A stretch of 64,000 nucleotides of DNA from the NCBI RefSeq assembly GCF_014652235.1, contig NZ_BMYK01000025.1, forward strand, positions 32,509-96,508, given 5' to 3'. This document shows positions 42,108 to 56,044 of this stretch, piece by piece. Made by a program: the position numbers and the translations under genes. Under the pieces are notes generated by a model, which saw only the letters and a list, made by a program, of their open reading frames with translations, made no database searches and was not told where the DNA came from. The stretch is from Pseudorhodoferax aquiterrae. Its GTDB lineage: Bacteria > Pseudomonadota > Gammaproteobacteria > Burkholderiales > Burkholderiaceae_C. Each line of letters begins with the position of its first letter. The first letter of the stretch is position 1.

Positions 42108-43094
42108 ATGAACGTTTCCCGCCGCTCGTTCGTCGCCGGCAGCGCCGCTGCCGCCTCGCTCGCCTTCAGTCCCGTGCTGCGCGCCCAGAACAAGGAGTTC
42201 CGCATCGGCCTCATCACGCCGGCCGGCCATTCCTGGAACCGCGCCGCCGTGGCTTTCGGCGAGACGCTCAAGAAGGAGACCGGCGGGCGCCTGTCGGCCA
42301 CGGTGTTCCACTCGGGCCAGCTCGGCAACGAGTCGGCCATGATGCAGCAGCTGCAGTCCGGCGCGCTGGACATGGGCTGGATCCAGGCCGCCGAACTCGG
42401 CTCGCGCGTGGCCACGGTGGCCGCCATCAACGCGCCCTACCTGGTGCGCTCCACGGCGGCCGTCGCCAAGCTGGTCAAGACACCGGCCGCGCTCAAGCTG
42501 CTGGAGGTGCTGCCGCGCGAGACGGGCTGCATCGGCCTGGGCTGGGGCATCACGGGCATGCGCTCGGTGTTCTCGACCAAGGACCTCGCCAGCTCGGCCG
42601 ACCTCAAGGGCCTGAAGCTGCGCATCAACCCGACCCCGGTCTACCGCGACTTCTACCAGTCGATGGGTGCTGCGCCCACGCCGATTCCCACACCCCAGGT
42701 CTTCGACGCCATGGCCAACGGCCAGGTCGATGCTCTGGAGGCCGACATCGAGTTCTCGTGGAATGCGCGCTTCGACAAGGTCTCCAAGGTGATCCTGCAG
42801 ATGAACGCGCTGTTCATGCCGTTCGCGCCGCTGGTCTCGGGCCGGGTCTGGGCCTCCTTGCCCGACAAGGACAAGGAATTGATCCGCGAGCAGGTGGCCA
42901 GGTCGCTCGATGCGCAGATCGCCGAGATCGCGGGCACCGAGCCCGGCCTGCTGGCCAAGTTCAAGGAGACCGGCATCGCCATGAAGGCCGAGCCGGCCGC
43001 GAACGTGGAAGCGTCCATCAAGGCCTTCGACGCCATTTGGCTGCCCAAGGCACCGGCGATCGCCGAGCTGCGCGCCACCGGCGCCAAGCTCTAA
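42108..43094 (+). CDS. TRAP transporter substrate-binding protein (DctP type)
   Basis: The 328-residue periplasmic protein begins with a Tat-like signal (SRRSFVAGSAAAASLAFSPV, cleavage near LRAQ at about 27). The mature part contains FRIGLITPAGHSWNRAAVAF, GQLGNESAMMQQLQSGALDM and DLKGLKLRINPTPVYRDFYQ, where the Arg of LRIN forms the salt bridge with the carboxylate of the ligand in characterised DctP proteins. The ligand is therefore likely an organic acid or amino acid. Position between the permease and the lyase ties transport to that enzyme. Confidence 0.93.
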   Translation: MNVSRRSFVAGSAAAASLAFSPVLRAQNKEFRIGLITPAGHSWNRAAVAFGETLKKETGGRLSATVFHSGQLGNESAMMQQLQSGALDMGWIQAAELGSRVATVAAINAPYLVRSTAAVAKLVKTPAALKLLEVLPRETGCIGLGWGITGMRSVFSTKDLASSADLKGLKLRINPTPVYRDFYQSMGAAPTPIPTPQVFDAMANGQVDALEADIEFSWNARFDKVSKVILQMNALFMPFAPLVSGRVWASLPDKDKELIREQVARSLDAQIAEIAGTEPGLLAKFKETGIAMKAEPAANVEASIKAFDAIWLPKAPAIAELRATGAKL

Positions 43095-43120
43095 CCCATC
43101 TCAACCACAGGAGGCAAACC

Positions 43121-44047
43121 ATGAGCCCCAAAGTCAGCTGGCAGGGCGTGTTCCCGGCCGTCACCACCCAGTTCCGCGAAGACATGTCGGTCGACGTGGA
43201 CGCCACGGCCAAGGTCATGGACGCCTTGATCGCCGACGGCGTGTCCGGCCTGATCGTCTGCGGCACCGTGGGCGAGAACTGCTCGCTCAGCACCCGCGAG
43301 AAGGTCGCCATCATGGAGGCCGGCCGTGCCGTGGCCAAGGGCCGTGTGCCCGTGATCTGCGGCATCGCCGAGTTCACGACCGCCTTCGCCTGCGAAACGG
43401 CCAGGGAGGCCGCCCGCATCGGCGTGGACGGCATCATGGTCATGCCGGCCCTGCTCTACTCGTCCAAGCCGCACGAGACGGCGGCGCACTTTCGCACCGT
43501 GTCCAAGGCGACCGACCTGCCGGTCATGGTCTACAACAACCCGCCGATCTACAAGAACGACGTGACGCCGGACATCCTGGCCTCGCTGGCCGATTGCGAG
43601 ACCATCGTCTGCTTCAAGGACAGCTCGGGCGACACGCGCCGCTTCATCGACACGCGCAACATGGTCGGCGACCGCTTCGTGCTGTTCGCGGGTCTGGACG
43701 ACGTGGTGGTCGAAAGCGTGGCCATGGGCGCCGTGGGCTGGGTCTCGGGCATGTCCAACGCGTTTCCCAAGGAGGGCGAGACGCTGTTCCGCCTGGCGAA
43801 GGCCCGCCGCTTCGACGAGCTCATGCCGCTCTACGAGTGGTTCATGCCGCTGCTGCACCTCGATGCGCGGCCCGACCTGGTGCAGTGCATCAAGCTGTGC
43901 GAGCACATCATGGGCCGCGGCACCTTCCGCACGCGCCCGCCGCGGCTGGAGCTGCCAGCGGCGGACAAGGCGCATGTGGAGGCCATCATGAAGAAGGCCC
44001 TGGACAACCGGCCGGTGCTGCCGGACGTGGGGATCGCCAGGGGCTGA
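43121..44047 (+). CDS. Dihydrodipicolinate synthase family lyase/deaminase
   Basis: The 308-residue protein is a class I aldolase-fold enzyme of the DapA superfamily. The Schiff-base lysine is K166 (VCFKDSSGD) and the catalytic tyrosine Y138 (MVYNNPP); GTVGENCSLSTREK is the substrate-carboxylate loop. GVFPAVTTQFREDMSVDVDA and the downstream FAGLDDVVVESVAMGAVGWV recall 1-pyrroline-4-hydroxy-2-carboxylate deaminases of hydroxyproline breakdown more than true DapA. AGGAGG precedes the ATG. It is the last gene of the TRAP unit. Keto-deoxy-sugar-acid aldolase or N-acetylneuraminate lyase activity remains possible. Confidence 0.88.
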   Translation: MSPKVSWQGVFPAVTTQFREDMSVDVDATAKVMDALIADGVSGLIVCGTVGENCSLSTREKVAIMEAGRAVAKGRVPVICGIAEFTTAFACETAREAARIGVDGIMVMPALLYSSKPHETAAHFRTVSKATDLPVMVYNNPPIYKNDVTPDILASLADCETIVCFKDSSGDTRRFIDTRNMVGDRFVLFAGLDDVVVESVAMGAVGWVSGMSNAFPKEGETLFRLAKARRFDELMPLYEWFMPLLHLDARPDLVQCIKLCEHIMGRGTFRTRPPRLELPAADKAHVEAIMKKALDNRPVLPDVGIARG

Positions 44048-44067
44048 GCGTTCCCCCGTTTCCGCGG

Positions 44068-44646
44068 TCAGCCGCGGCGGCGGCGTCGTGCTGCGCCGGC
44101 CAAGCCCAGGCCGGCCAGCACCAGGGCCAGCGTGGCCGGCTCGGGCACTTCGCGCGCGTCCTGGAAGCTGAAGTCGTCCATCACGTAGAACGCGTGCAGG
44201 TTGCTCGACACCACCACTGCGTCGATGGTGCCGGTCCAGCCGCTGGCCAGGAAGGCCGGCGTGTCCGACATCCCCAGCGTCTCGGAGCTGCCGACCAGCG
44301 CGCCGGCCAGGTACAGGTCGAAACGCACCGTGGCCTCGCCGTAGCCGGCGAACCAGGCACCGTCGAACACCGTGGGCGCCAGGAAGCGGATGGTGCTGGT
44401 GGCGTCCGTGCCGTCCCAGCCCATGACGATGCGGCCATCGCCCGAATGCGCCGTGAACGGCGCTTCCGGTGCGGTGATGACCGACCAACTGCTGCCCGAC
44501 CAGTCCAGGCCGCCGTAGCCGGCGGGCACGGCGGCGTAGCCGTTCGGGCCCACGATGTCGTCGAAGCGCAGCACGGTGGCCGAGGCGAAGGAGGTGCACA
44601 GCGCCAAGGCCGTGCCGGCGATCACGCCGCGAAGAATGGAATGCAT
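44068..44646 (-). CDS. PEP-CTERM sorting-domain protein
   Basis: The 192-residue exported protein has a signal peptide (MHSILRGVIAGTALALCTSF, cleavage after ASA) and a C-terminal PEP-CTERM tripartite tail: VPEPATLALVLAGLGLAG followed by the Arg-rich end AARRRRRG. Such tails are cut by an exosortase, and the proteins go to the surface or extracellular matrix. The body has beta-rich, Gly/Ser/Thr-rich character without another recognisable domain. It lies 20 bases after the phospholipase gene, so the two are probably cotranscribed. The exosortase gene is not in the window. Confidence 0.88.
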   Translation of the reverse strand: MHSILRGVIAGTALALCTSFASATVLRFDDIVGPNGYAAVPAGYGGLDWSGSSWSVITAPEAPFTAHSGDGRIVMGWDGTDATSTIRFLAPTVFDGAWFAGYGEATVRFDLYLAGALVGSSETLGMSDTPAFLASGWTGTIDAVVVSSNLHAFYVMDDFSFQDAREVPEPATLALVLAGLGLAGAARRRRRG

Positions 44647-44666
44647 GTCGGTTCTCGTGAAGGGGG

Positions 44667-46910
44667 TTAGCGCAGGCCCAGCGCGGGGTCGCTGACGGTG
44701 TGGCGGCCCGTCTCGACGCGGCCGGCAAAGCGCCGCAGGTAGTCGGGCTGGCCCGACACCGTGGCGCTGAAGTCGTACCAGTAGCCGTTGCCGGCCGTGG
44801 GCAGGCGCAGCGCGAACTCGCTGCGCGGCGCCAGCGTGTGGCTCTGGCTCAAGGCGGCATAGGCGTTCGCGGCGATGTTGAAGGTGCACGGCGCGGTGCC
44901 GGTGTTGACCAGGCGCAGCACGAGCTCGCCGGTGGCGGCGTCGCAACGCACCTGCACGTCGGGCCGCGGCTGGCCGGCAGCGATCGCGCGCAGCGCGCTG
45001 CCGGTGAAGTGGCGGTGGTAGCCGTTGGGGCCCAGCACCCAGAGATCGTAGGCACCGCCCACGGCCGGCGTCCACAGGTCCGACAGCGTCTTGCCGGGCT
45101 CCACCATGTAGCGGCGCGGCACGGCGGCCAGGTCCTTGCGGTCGTAGACATGGAACACGGCGGCCTGGCGGCCCGTGTTGGCGAACTCCAGCGCCACGCG
45201 CACGGCCGCCATGGTGGCGCCTGGCTGCACCGCGCAGGTGGTCGCCAGCTCATAAGGCAGCGCGCGCGAGGGGCGCGTGCCTTCGGCCTGCACCGGGACC
45301 TGCTGCGACGACGGCGGCGCGATCTGTGCCAGCCGCTGCTGGGCAGCGCGCAGCGCATCGGCCTCGCCGCGGCTCTTGCGGCCTTGCAGCTGGGGCAGCG
45401 TCTCGCTGTTGGGCGTGGCGAAGTTGAAGGCGCTGGTCAGGTCGCCGCAGACGGCGCGGCGGAACGGGCTGATGTTGGGCTCGGCCACGCCGAAGCGGGC
45501 CTCCAGGAAGCGGATCACAGAGGTGTGGTCGAACACCTGCGAGTTGACCCAGCCACCGCGGCTCCAGGGCGAGATCAGGTACATGGGCACGCGCGGGCCG
45601 GGGCCGTAGACCCGGCCGTCGGCGGCCGGCTGGCTCGTGCTGCCCAGCGGCCTGCCGTGCGTGTAGTACTCCGGCGTGAGGTCGGCCGGGGCCAGCGTGG
45701 TCTTGCCGGCGTAGCCGCCCTTGCCGTCCGGCGAGGGGGCCGATGGCGAGGGCACATGGTCGAAGTAGCCGTCGTTCTCGTCGAAGTTGACGATCAGCAC
45801 GGTCTTGCTCCACACCTCGGGCACGGCGGTCAGCGCGTCCAGCACCTCCTGCAGGAACCAGGCGCCCTGGACCGGGCTCGAGGGCCCCGGGTGTTCGCAG
45901 TAGGCCGAGGGTGCGTTCATCCAGGACACCGCGGGCAACTTGCCTTCGCGGATGTCGCGTCTGAACGCGTCCAGGTAGTTCTCGGGCGAGGTGCCGGGCA
46001 GCGTATTGGCGATGCCCTTGTAGAGCGGGTTGTTGACGTTGTCGGTGGCGGCGTCGTAAGCCTTGTACGGCAGGGCCTGGCCCGAGTTGCTGTAAGCGCT
46101 GTTCGGTGCGCCGCCGCTGGAGACGGGGTAACCCGAGGCCAGGTTGGCGCGGCGGAACTGGCGGAATGCGCCCAGCATGTTGTCGCCCCACTCGTCCGGC
46201 ATGTTCTGGTAGCTGATCCAGCTGATGCCGGCCGCTTCCAGGCGCTCGGCGTAGGTGGTCCAGGTGTAGCCCGTGTTGACGGCGCTGGCGCGGCCGTCCA
46301 GCCAGTCCCACTCGTTGGAGACGAAGGCCGTGCCGGTGGGCACGGCGCCGTTGGTGCCGGTCAGGAAGAAGGAGCGGTTGGCATCCGTGCCCGTGTGCAT
46401 CGCGCAGTGGTAGGCGTCGCACAGCGTGAAGGCGTTGGCCAGCGCGAACGGGAACGGGATCTCGGCTTCCTTGAAGTAGCCCATGGAGATAGGGTTCTTG
46501 TAGCGCGGCCACTGGTCCATGCGGCCGTTGTCCCAGGCCAGCTGGCTGTCGTTCCAGTCGTGCGGCGTGCCGTTGGCGCGCTGGGCGTTGCCACGGCTGC
46601 CGTCCAGGTGGAAAGGCATGAGCACGTTGCCATTGGCCAGGCGCTGCTGCCAGACGTTGCGGCCTTCGGGCAGTGGAATGGGGAAGCGGTCGCCGAAGCC
46701 GCGCACGCCGTGCAGCGTGCCGAAGTAGTGGTCGAAGGCGCGGTTCTCCTGCATCAGGATCACCACGTGTTCGACGTCGCGGATGGTGCCGGTGGCGTTG
46801 TGGGCCGGGATGGCCAGCGCCCGCTGGATGGCGGGTGGGAAGGCTGCGTAGGTCGCGGCGGCGATGCCCGCGTGGGCACTGCCGCGCAGGAAGCTGCGTC
46901 GTGAGGTCAT
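44667..46910 (-). CDS. Phosphocholine-specific phospholipase C
   Basis: The 747-residue enzyme splits phosphatidylcholine or sphingomyelin. It carries a twin-arginine signal (TSRRSFLRGSAHAGIAAATY) and the catalytic phosphoesterase domain of the AcpA/phospholipase C family (about 40-510), with VVILMQENRAFDHYFGTLHG, YHCAMHTGTDANRSFFLTG and VNFDENDGYFDHVPSP. Two C-terminal DUF756 domains follow (about 560-740: FANTGRQAAVFHVYDRKDLA and LVNTGTAPCTFNIAANAY). Length matches PlcN/PlcH-type enzymes. No plcR chaperone gene is adjacent. It is followed by a PEP-CTERM gene. Role: phosphate scavenging from lipid or attack on host membranes. Confidence 0.93.
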   Translation of the reverse strand: MTSRRSFLRGSAHAGIAAATYAAFPPAIQRALAIPAHNATGTIRDVEHVVILMQENRAFDHYFGTLHGVRGFGDRFPIPLPEGRNVWQQRLANGNVLMPFHLDGSRGNAQRANGTPHDWNDSQLAWDNGRMDQWPRYKNPISMGYFKEAEIPFPFALANAFTLCDAYHCAMHTGTDANRSFFLTGTNGAVPTGTAFVSNEWDWLDGRASAVNTGYTWTTYAERLEAAGISWISYQNMPDEWGDNMLGAFRQFRRANLASGYPVSSGGAPNSAYSNSGQALPYKAYDAATDNVNNPLYKGIANTLPGTSPENYLDAFRRDIREGKLPAVSWMNAPSAYCEHPGPSSPVQGAWFLQEVLDALTAVPEVWSKTVLIVNFDENDGYFDHVPSPSAPSPDGKGGYAGKTTLAPADLTPEYYTHGRPLGSTSQPAADGRVYGPGPRVPMYLISPWSRGGWVNSQVFDHTSVIRFLEARFGVAEPNISPFRRAVCGDLTSAFNFATPNSETLPQLQGRKSRGEADALRAAQQRLAQIAPPSSQQVPVQAEGTRPSRALPYELATTCAVQPGATMAAVRVALEFANTGRQAAVFHVYDRKDLAAVPRRYMVEPGKTLSDLWTPAVGGAYDLWVLGPNGYHRHFTGSALRAIAAGQPRPDVQVRCDAATGELVLRLVNTGTAPCTFNIAANAYAALSQSHTLAPRSEFALRLPTAGNGYWYDFSATVSGQPDYLRRFAGRVETGRHTVSDPALGLR

Positions 46911-47055
46911 GGCTGTCGGCTGAGGTATTGGATGAGGCGCGCGTGCAGCGGACCGCTGCGTGAGCGCACCATGCCAGCGTAGGCCGCGCGCATGACGCGG
47001 CCGTGACCTCGGACAGCGAAGCGCCGCGGCGGCGCCTAGCCGAGACCGGCGGTGC

Positions 47056-47601
47056 TCAGTCGTCCTCGCTGGCGGCGATGCCAGGGAACAGCACGTCGGT
47101 GAAGCCGAAGCGTGTGAAGTCGCGCACGCGCATCGGATAGAGCTTGCCGATCAGGTGGTCGCACTCGTGCTGCACCACGCGGGCGTGGAAGCCCTCGACC
47201 GTGCGGTCGATCGCATCACCGTACTGGTCGAAGCCCGTGTAGCGGATCTTCGCGAAGCGCGGCACCACGCCGCGCAGGCCGGGCACCGACAGGCAGCCTT
47301 CCCAGTCTTCTTCCTCGTCGGCCGACAGCGGCGTGATGACGGGGTTGCACAGCACCGTGACGGGCACGAGTGGGCGGTCCGGATAGCGTGGGTTGCGGTC
47401 CTTGCTGCCGAAGATCACGAGCTGCAAGTCCACGCCGATCTGCGGCGCGGCCAGGCCCGCACCGTTGACGGCATGCATGGTATCGAACAGATCGGACACG
47501 AGCAGGTGCAGCGCGTCGGAGTCGAAGGACGTGGCGGGCACGGGCTGGGCCACGCGCAGCAGGCGCGGATCGCCCATCTTGAGGATGTCGCGTACGGTCA
47601 T
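47056..47601 (-). CDS. def: Peptide deformylase
   Basis: The 181-residue metalloenzyme removes the formyl group from new proteins. All three motifs are intact: [10 protein letters not shown] (motif 1), EGCLSVPG (motif 2, metal-binding Cys) and [12 protein letters not shown] (motif 3, two His and the catalytic Glu). ATG 47601 overlaps the stop of the hepT gene by four bases, so it is coupled to the toxin-antitoxin pair. This type with C-terminal [10 protein letters not shown] ending is a secondary deformylase form in many beta-proteobacteria; another def beside fmt is to be expected elsewhere in the genome. Confidence 0.95.
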   Translation of the reverse strand: MTVRDILKMGDPRLLRVAQPVPATSFDSDALHLLVSDLFDTMHAVNGAGLAAPQIGVDLQLVIFGSKDRNPRYPDRPLVPVTVLCNPVITPLSADEEEDWEGCLSVPGLRGVVPRFAKIRYTGFDQYGDAIDRTVEGFHARVVQHECDHLIGKLYPMRVRDFTRFGFTDVLFPGIAASEDD

Positions 47602-47960
47602 GGGGAATCGGGCTCGTTGCGCAGCGCGCGCAGTTGGTGGGCAAGCCTGGGCACTTCGACCTGGATCAGGCTCCACAGGATGTCGTTGTCGATGCCCAGG
47701 TAGCCGTGGATGAGCCGGTTGCGCGTCGCCGCGATGAGACGCCACGGCACCTCGGCGTGGGCGGTGCGCACGGGCTCGGGGATGCGCATGGCGGCTTCGC
47801 CCAGCAGTTCGAGATTGCGCACCGTGGCGTCGTAACGCATGGCGTCGGCCACGAATGCCGCCTGTCCGATGCCGGCCGTATAGCTCTGCACCTTCCTGCA
47901 GAACTGCAGCATGTCGTCGACGTAGAAGCGCCACTCGCGCGCCGCGGCGGGCTCAGACAT
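47598..47960 (-). CDS. hepT: HepT-family ribonuclease toxin
   Basis: The 120-residue helical protein (DUF86) has the HEPN RNase motif RX4HXY: R80-N-R-L-I-H85-G-Y87. In the characterised MntA-HepT systems the Tyr is AMP-modified by the antitoxin, silencing the toxin. It overlaps the antitoxin gene mntA by eight bases at its 5' end and the def gene by four bases at its 3' end. The active residues are all present, so the toxin is probably functional. No signs of different base composition are visible by eye. Confidence 0.9.
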   Translation of the reverse strand: MSEPAAAREWRFYVDDMLQFCRKVQSYTAGIGQAAFVADAMRYDATVRNLELLGEAAMRIPEPVRTAHAEVPWRLIAATRNRLIHGYLGIDNDILWSLIQVEVPRLAHQLRALRNEPDSP

Positions 47961-48243
47961 GGATGGCGTCGCGCTCCACGTGGGGGCGCAACTCCGGCCG
48001 CAAGGCCTTGTCGGTCACGAGGTCCACGGGCCGCCCCAGCAGGTCCTCCAGGTAGAACATGAGGCCGAAGTAGCGCTCCGATGTGGCGGGGCCGTCGAAG
48101 CGCACAAGCAGATCGACGTCGCTGCGCTCCGAAGCCTGGCCGCGCGCGACCGAGCCGAACAGGGCCAGGTCGAGCACGCCGAAGCGCTCGGCCATGGCAC
48201 GCTTGTGCAGCGCCAGCAATTGGAGAACGGCCGCCGGGTCCAT
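47953..48243 (-). CDS. mntA: MntA-family nucleotidyltransferase antitoxin
   Basis: The 96-residue minimal nucleotidyltransferase shows the complete GSX10DXD motif: G30-S31 in LFGSVARGQASERSDVDLLV, with D42 and D44 as metal ligands. The known role is to transfer AMP to the tyrosine of HepT and so neutralise it. ATG 48243 lies eight bases after the ligA stop, and the gene overlaps hepT, giving the order ligA-mntA-hepT-def on one strand. Confidence 0.9.
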   Translation of the reverse strand: MDPAAVLQLLALHKRAMAERFGVLDLALFGSVARGQASERSDVDLLVRFDGPATSERYFGLMFYLEDLLGRPVDLVTDKALRPELRPHVERDAIHV

Positions 48244-48251
48244 GGCGGCAA

Positions 48252-54886
<6,635 letters not shown>

Positions 54887-55029
54887 GGGAGTTCTTGGGT
54901 TGAAGCCGCAGCGGTGGATGCGCTGCCGGAATGCGCCGCGCGAGCTGGCGTTCACCCTGCCGCATCGGCTGGCGCTCGAAAATTTTATCTGAGCCGTCAG
55001 CCCGCTTTTTCCACGGCGCGCCAGGCCGG

Positions 55030-55068
55030 AAAAAGCAATGCCCGGCAGGGCGACCTGCCGGGCATTGC
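55030..55068 (-). terminator. Terminator of the PEP-CTERM gene
   Basis: GCAATGCCCGGCAGG and CCTGCCGGGCATTGC form a perfect 15-bp stem with a four-base loop, followed on the minus strand by TTTTT. It begins 43 bases after the stop of the PEP-CTERM gene. Confidence 0.93.
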
Positions 55069-55110
55069 GACTGCGGAACTGCGTGTGCTGGACCGCTTGG
55101 GGAGAGGCCT

Positions 55111-55833
55111 TTACTTGGCCTGCTTGCGGCGGCTCGCAGCGAGGCCGATCAGGCCCAGGCCTGCCAGAGCCAGCGATGCAGGCTCGGGCACTTCGGTCAC
55201 GCGGGTCTTGCTCGTGAAGGTGCCGGAACCGAAGGCGTCCCTGGCGCTGAGGATCGTCGTGAACACGGTGCCGAAGGTGAAGTCCGCACCGTCGGTCATG
55301 GTGTTGGTGTCGAAGTAGCTGGCGGCCAAACCGCCGACCACGTCGAGCTGACCGCCGCCGAACATCGAGCGGACGGTGCCGTTGCGGGTCACGATGGTGC
55401 CGTCGAGCGAGCTGCCGTCCACTTCATGGCCGACCATCCCGAGCCACAGCACGGAAGGCGCATTGGCGTAGTTCACCATCACGTTGACCCACCCACCGGA
55501 GTAGCTCGGCAGGAAGGTGCCCGTGACGTTGCCGGACGGCAGGCTGCCACTGGCCAGCTGGAAACCGCCGAAGCTGAAGGTCAGCGTGCAGCCGGTGCAG
55601 AAGTTCGTGTTGTCGTTGATGCCCGAGATCGTACCGGTGCCGCTCAACACGCCTTGCGCGTTGATCGTCTGGTGGACGGAGGCGGTGTTGCCGGAAAAGT
55701 CGAGAGAAAAGCCATTGGCATCCACGGCGGCGGTGTCCCACGTGACACCACCGACGTTGACGATGGCGGCTTGGGACACGGCTGCTGCGGCGGCGAGCGC
55801 GGCGCCTGCGAGGGTCTTCTTGAGCACGTTCAT
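55111..55833 (-). CDS. PEP-CTERM sorting-domain protein behind a sigma-54 promoter
   Basis: The 240-residue exported protein has a signal peptide (MNVLKKTLAGAALAAAAAVS, cleavage after QAA) and a C-terminal VPEPASLALAGLGLIGLAAS followed by RRKQAK, the exosortase-recognised tail. A Cys pair (FCTGCTLTFSFGGF, about residues 81-84) and many Gly, Ser, Thr and Asn residues suggest a secreted beta-rich matrix protein. ATG 55833 has AAGGA seven bases upstream; the in-frame extension to 55881 is not needed. A -24/-12 promoter lies 55-70 bases upstream and a perfect terminator follows, so this is a single-gene unit. No other domain is recognised. Confidence 0.9.
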   Translation of the reverse strand: MNVLKKTLAGAALAAAAAVSQAAIVNVGGVTWDTAAVDANGFSLDFSGNTASVHQTINAQGVLSGTGTISGINDNTNFCTGCTLTFSFGGFQLASGSLPSGNVTGTFLPSYSGGWVNVMVNYANAPSVLWLGMVGHEVDGSSLDGTIVTRNGTVRSMFGGGQLDVVGGLAASYFDTNTMTDGADFTFGTVFTTILSARDAFGSGTFTSKTRVTEVPEPASLALAGLGLIGLAASRRKQAK

Positions 55834-55887
55834 ATGTAGTCCTTGCTGTTGTTGAGGGCGGCGTCTGCCGCTCCTCCACACCGAGGA

Positions 55888-55903
55888 AGCACATTCGGTG
55901 CCA
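55888..55903 (-). promoter_or_regulatory. Sigma-54 (-24/-12) promoter
   Basis: On the minus strand TGGCACCGAATGTGCT matches the RpoN consensus TGGCAC-N5-TTGCW at ten of eleven defined positions with exact spacing of the GG and GC pairs. Transcription should start about 43 bases before the PEP-CTERM gene. Confidence 0.72.
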
Positions 55904-55998
55904 GCAATTTGAAACTTTTTAACTTATTGATTTAATTCAACAAATCCATATTACAAATGCAACGCGTAAGGATGTGTAAATTTTGATGACAGTGGAGT

Positions 55999-56012
55999 GT
56001 GAATTTGTTCAC
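55999..56012. promoter_or_regulatory. Dyad upstream of the sigma-54 promoter, possible enhancer site
   Basis: GTGAATTTGTTCAC has perfect 5-bp arms around a four-base centre. It lies about 100 bp upstream of the -24 element, a normal distance for an NtrC-type activator site, within an A+T-rich stretch (55910-56010). Confidence 0.4.
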
Positions 56013-56044
56013 GGCTGCGCAGTCATCCGCCTTCATGCGCCTGA

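Noticed and set aside
44062-44077. CCGCGG-TCAG-CCGCGG hairpin between the lyase and PEP-CTERM genes as a terminator
   Set aside because: The stem is short, no T-tract follows, and it overlaps the PEP-CTERM stop codon.
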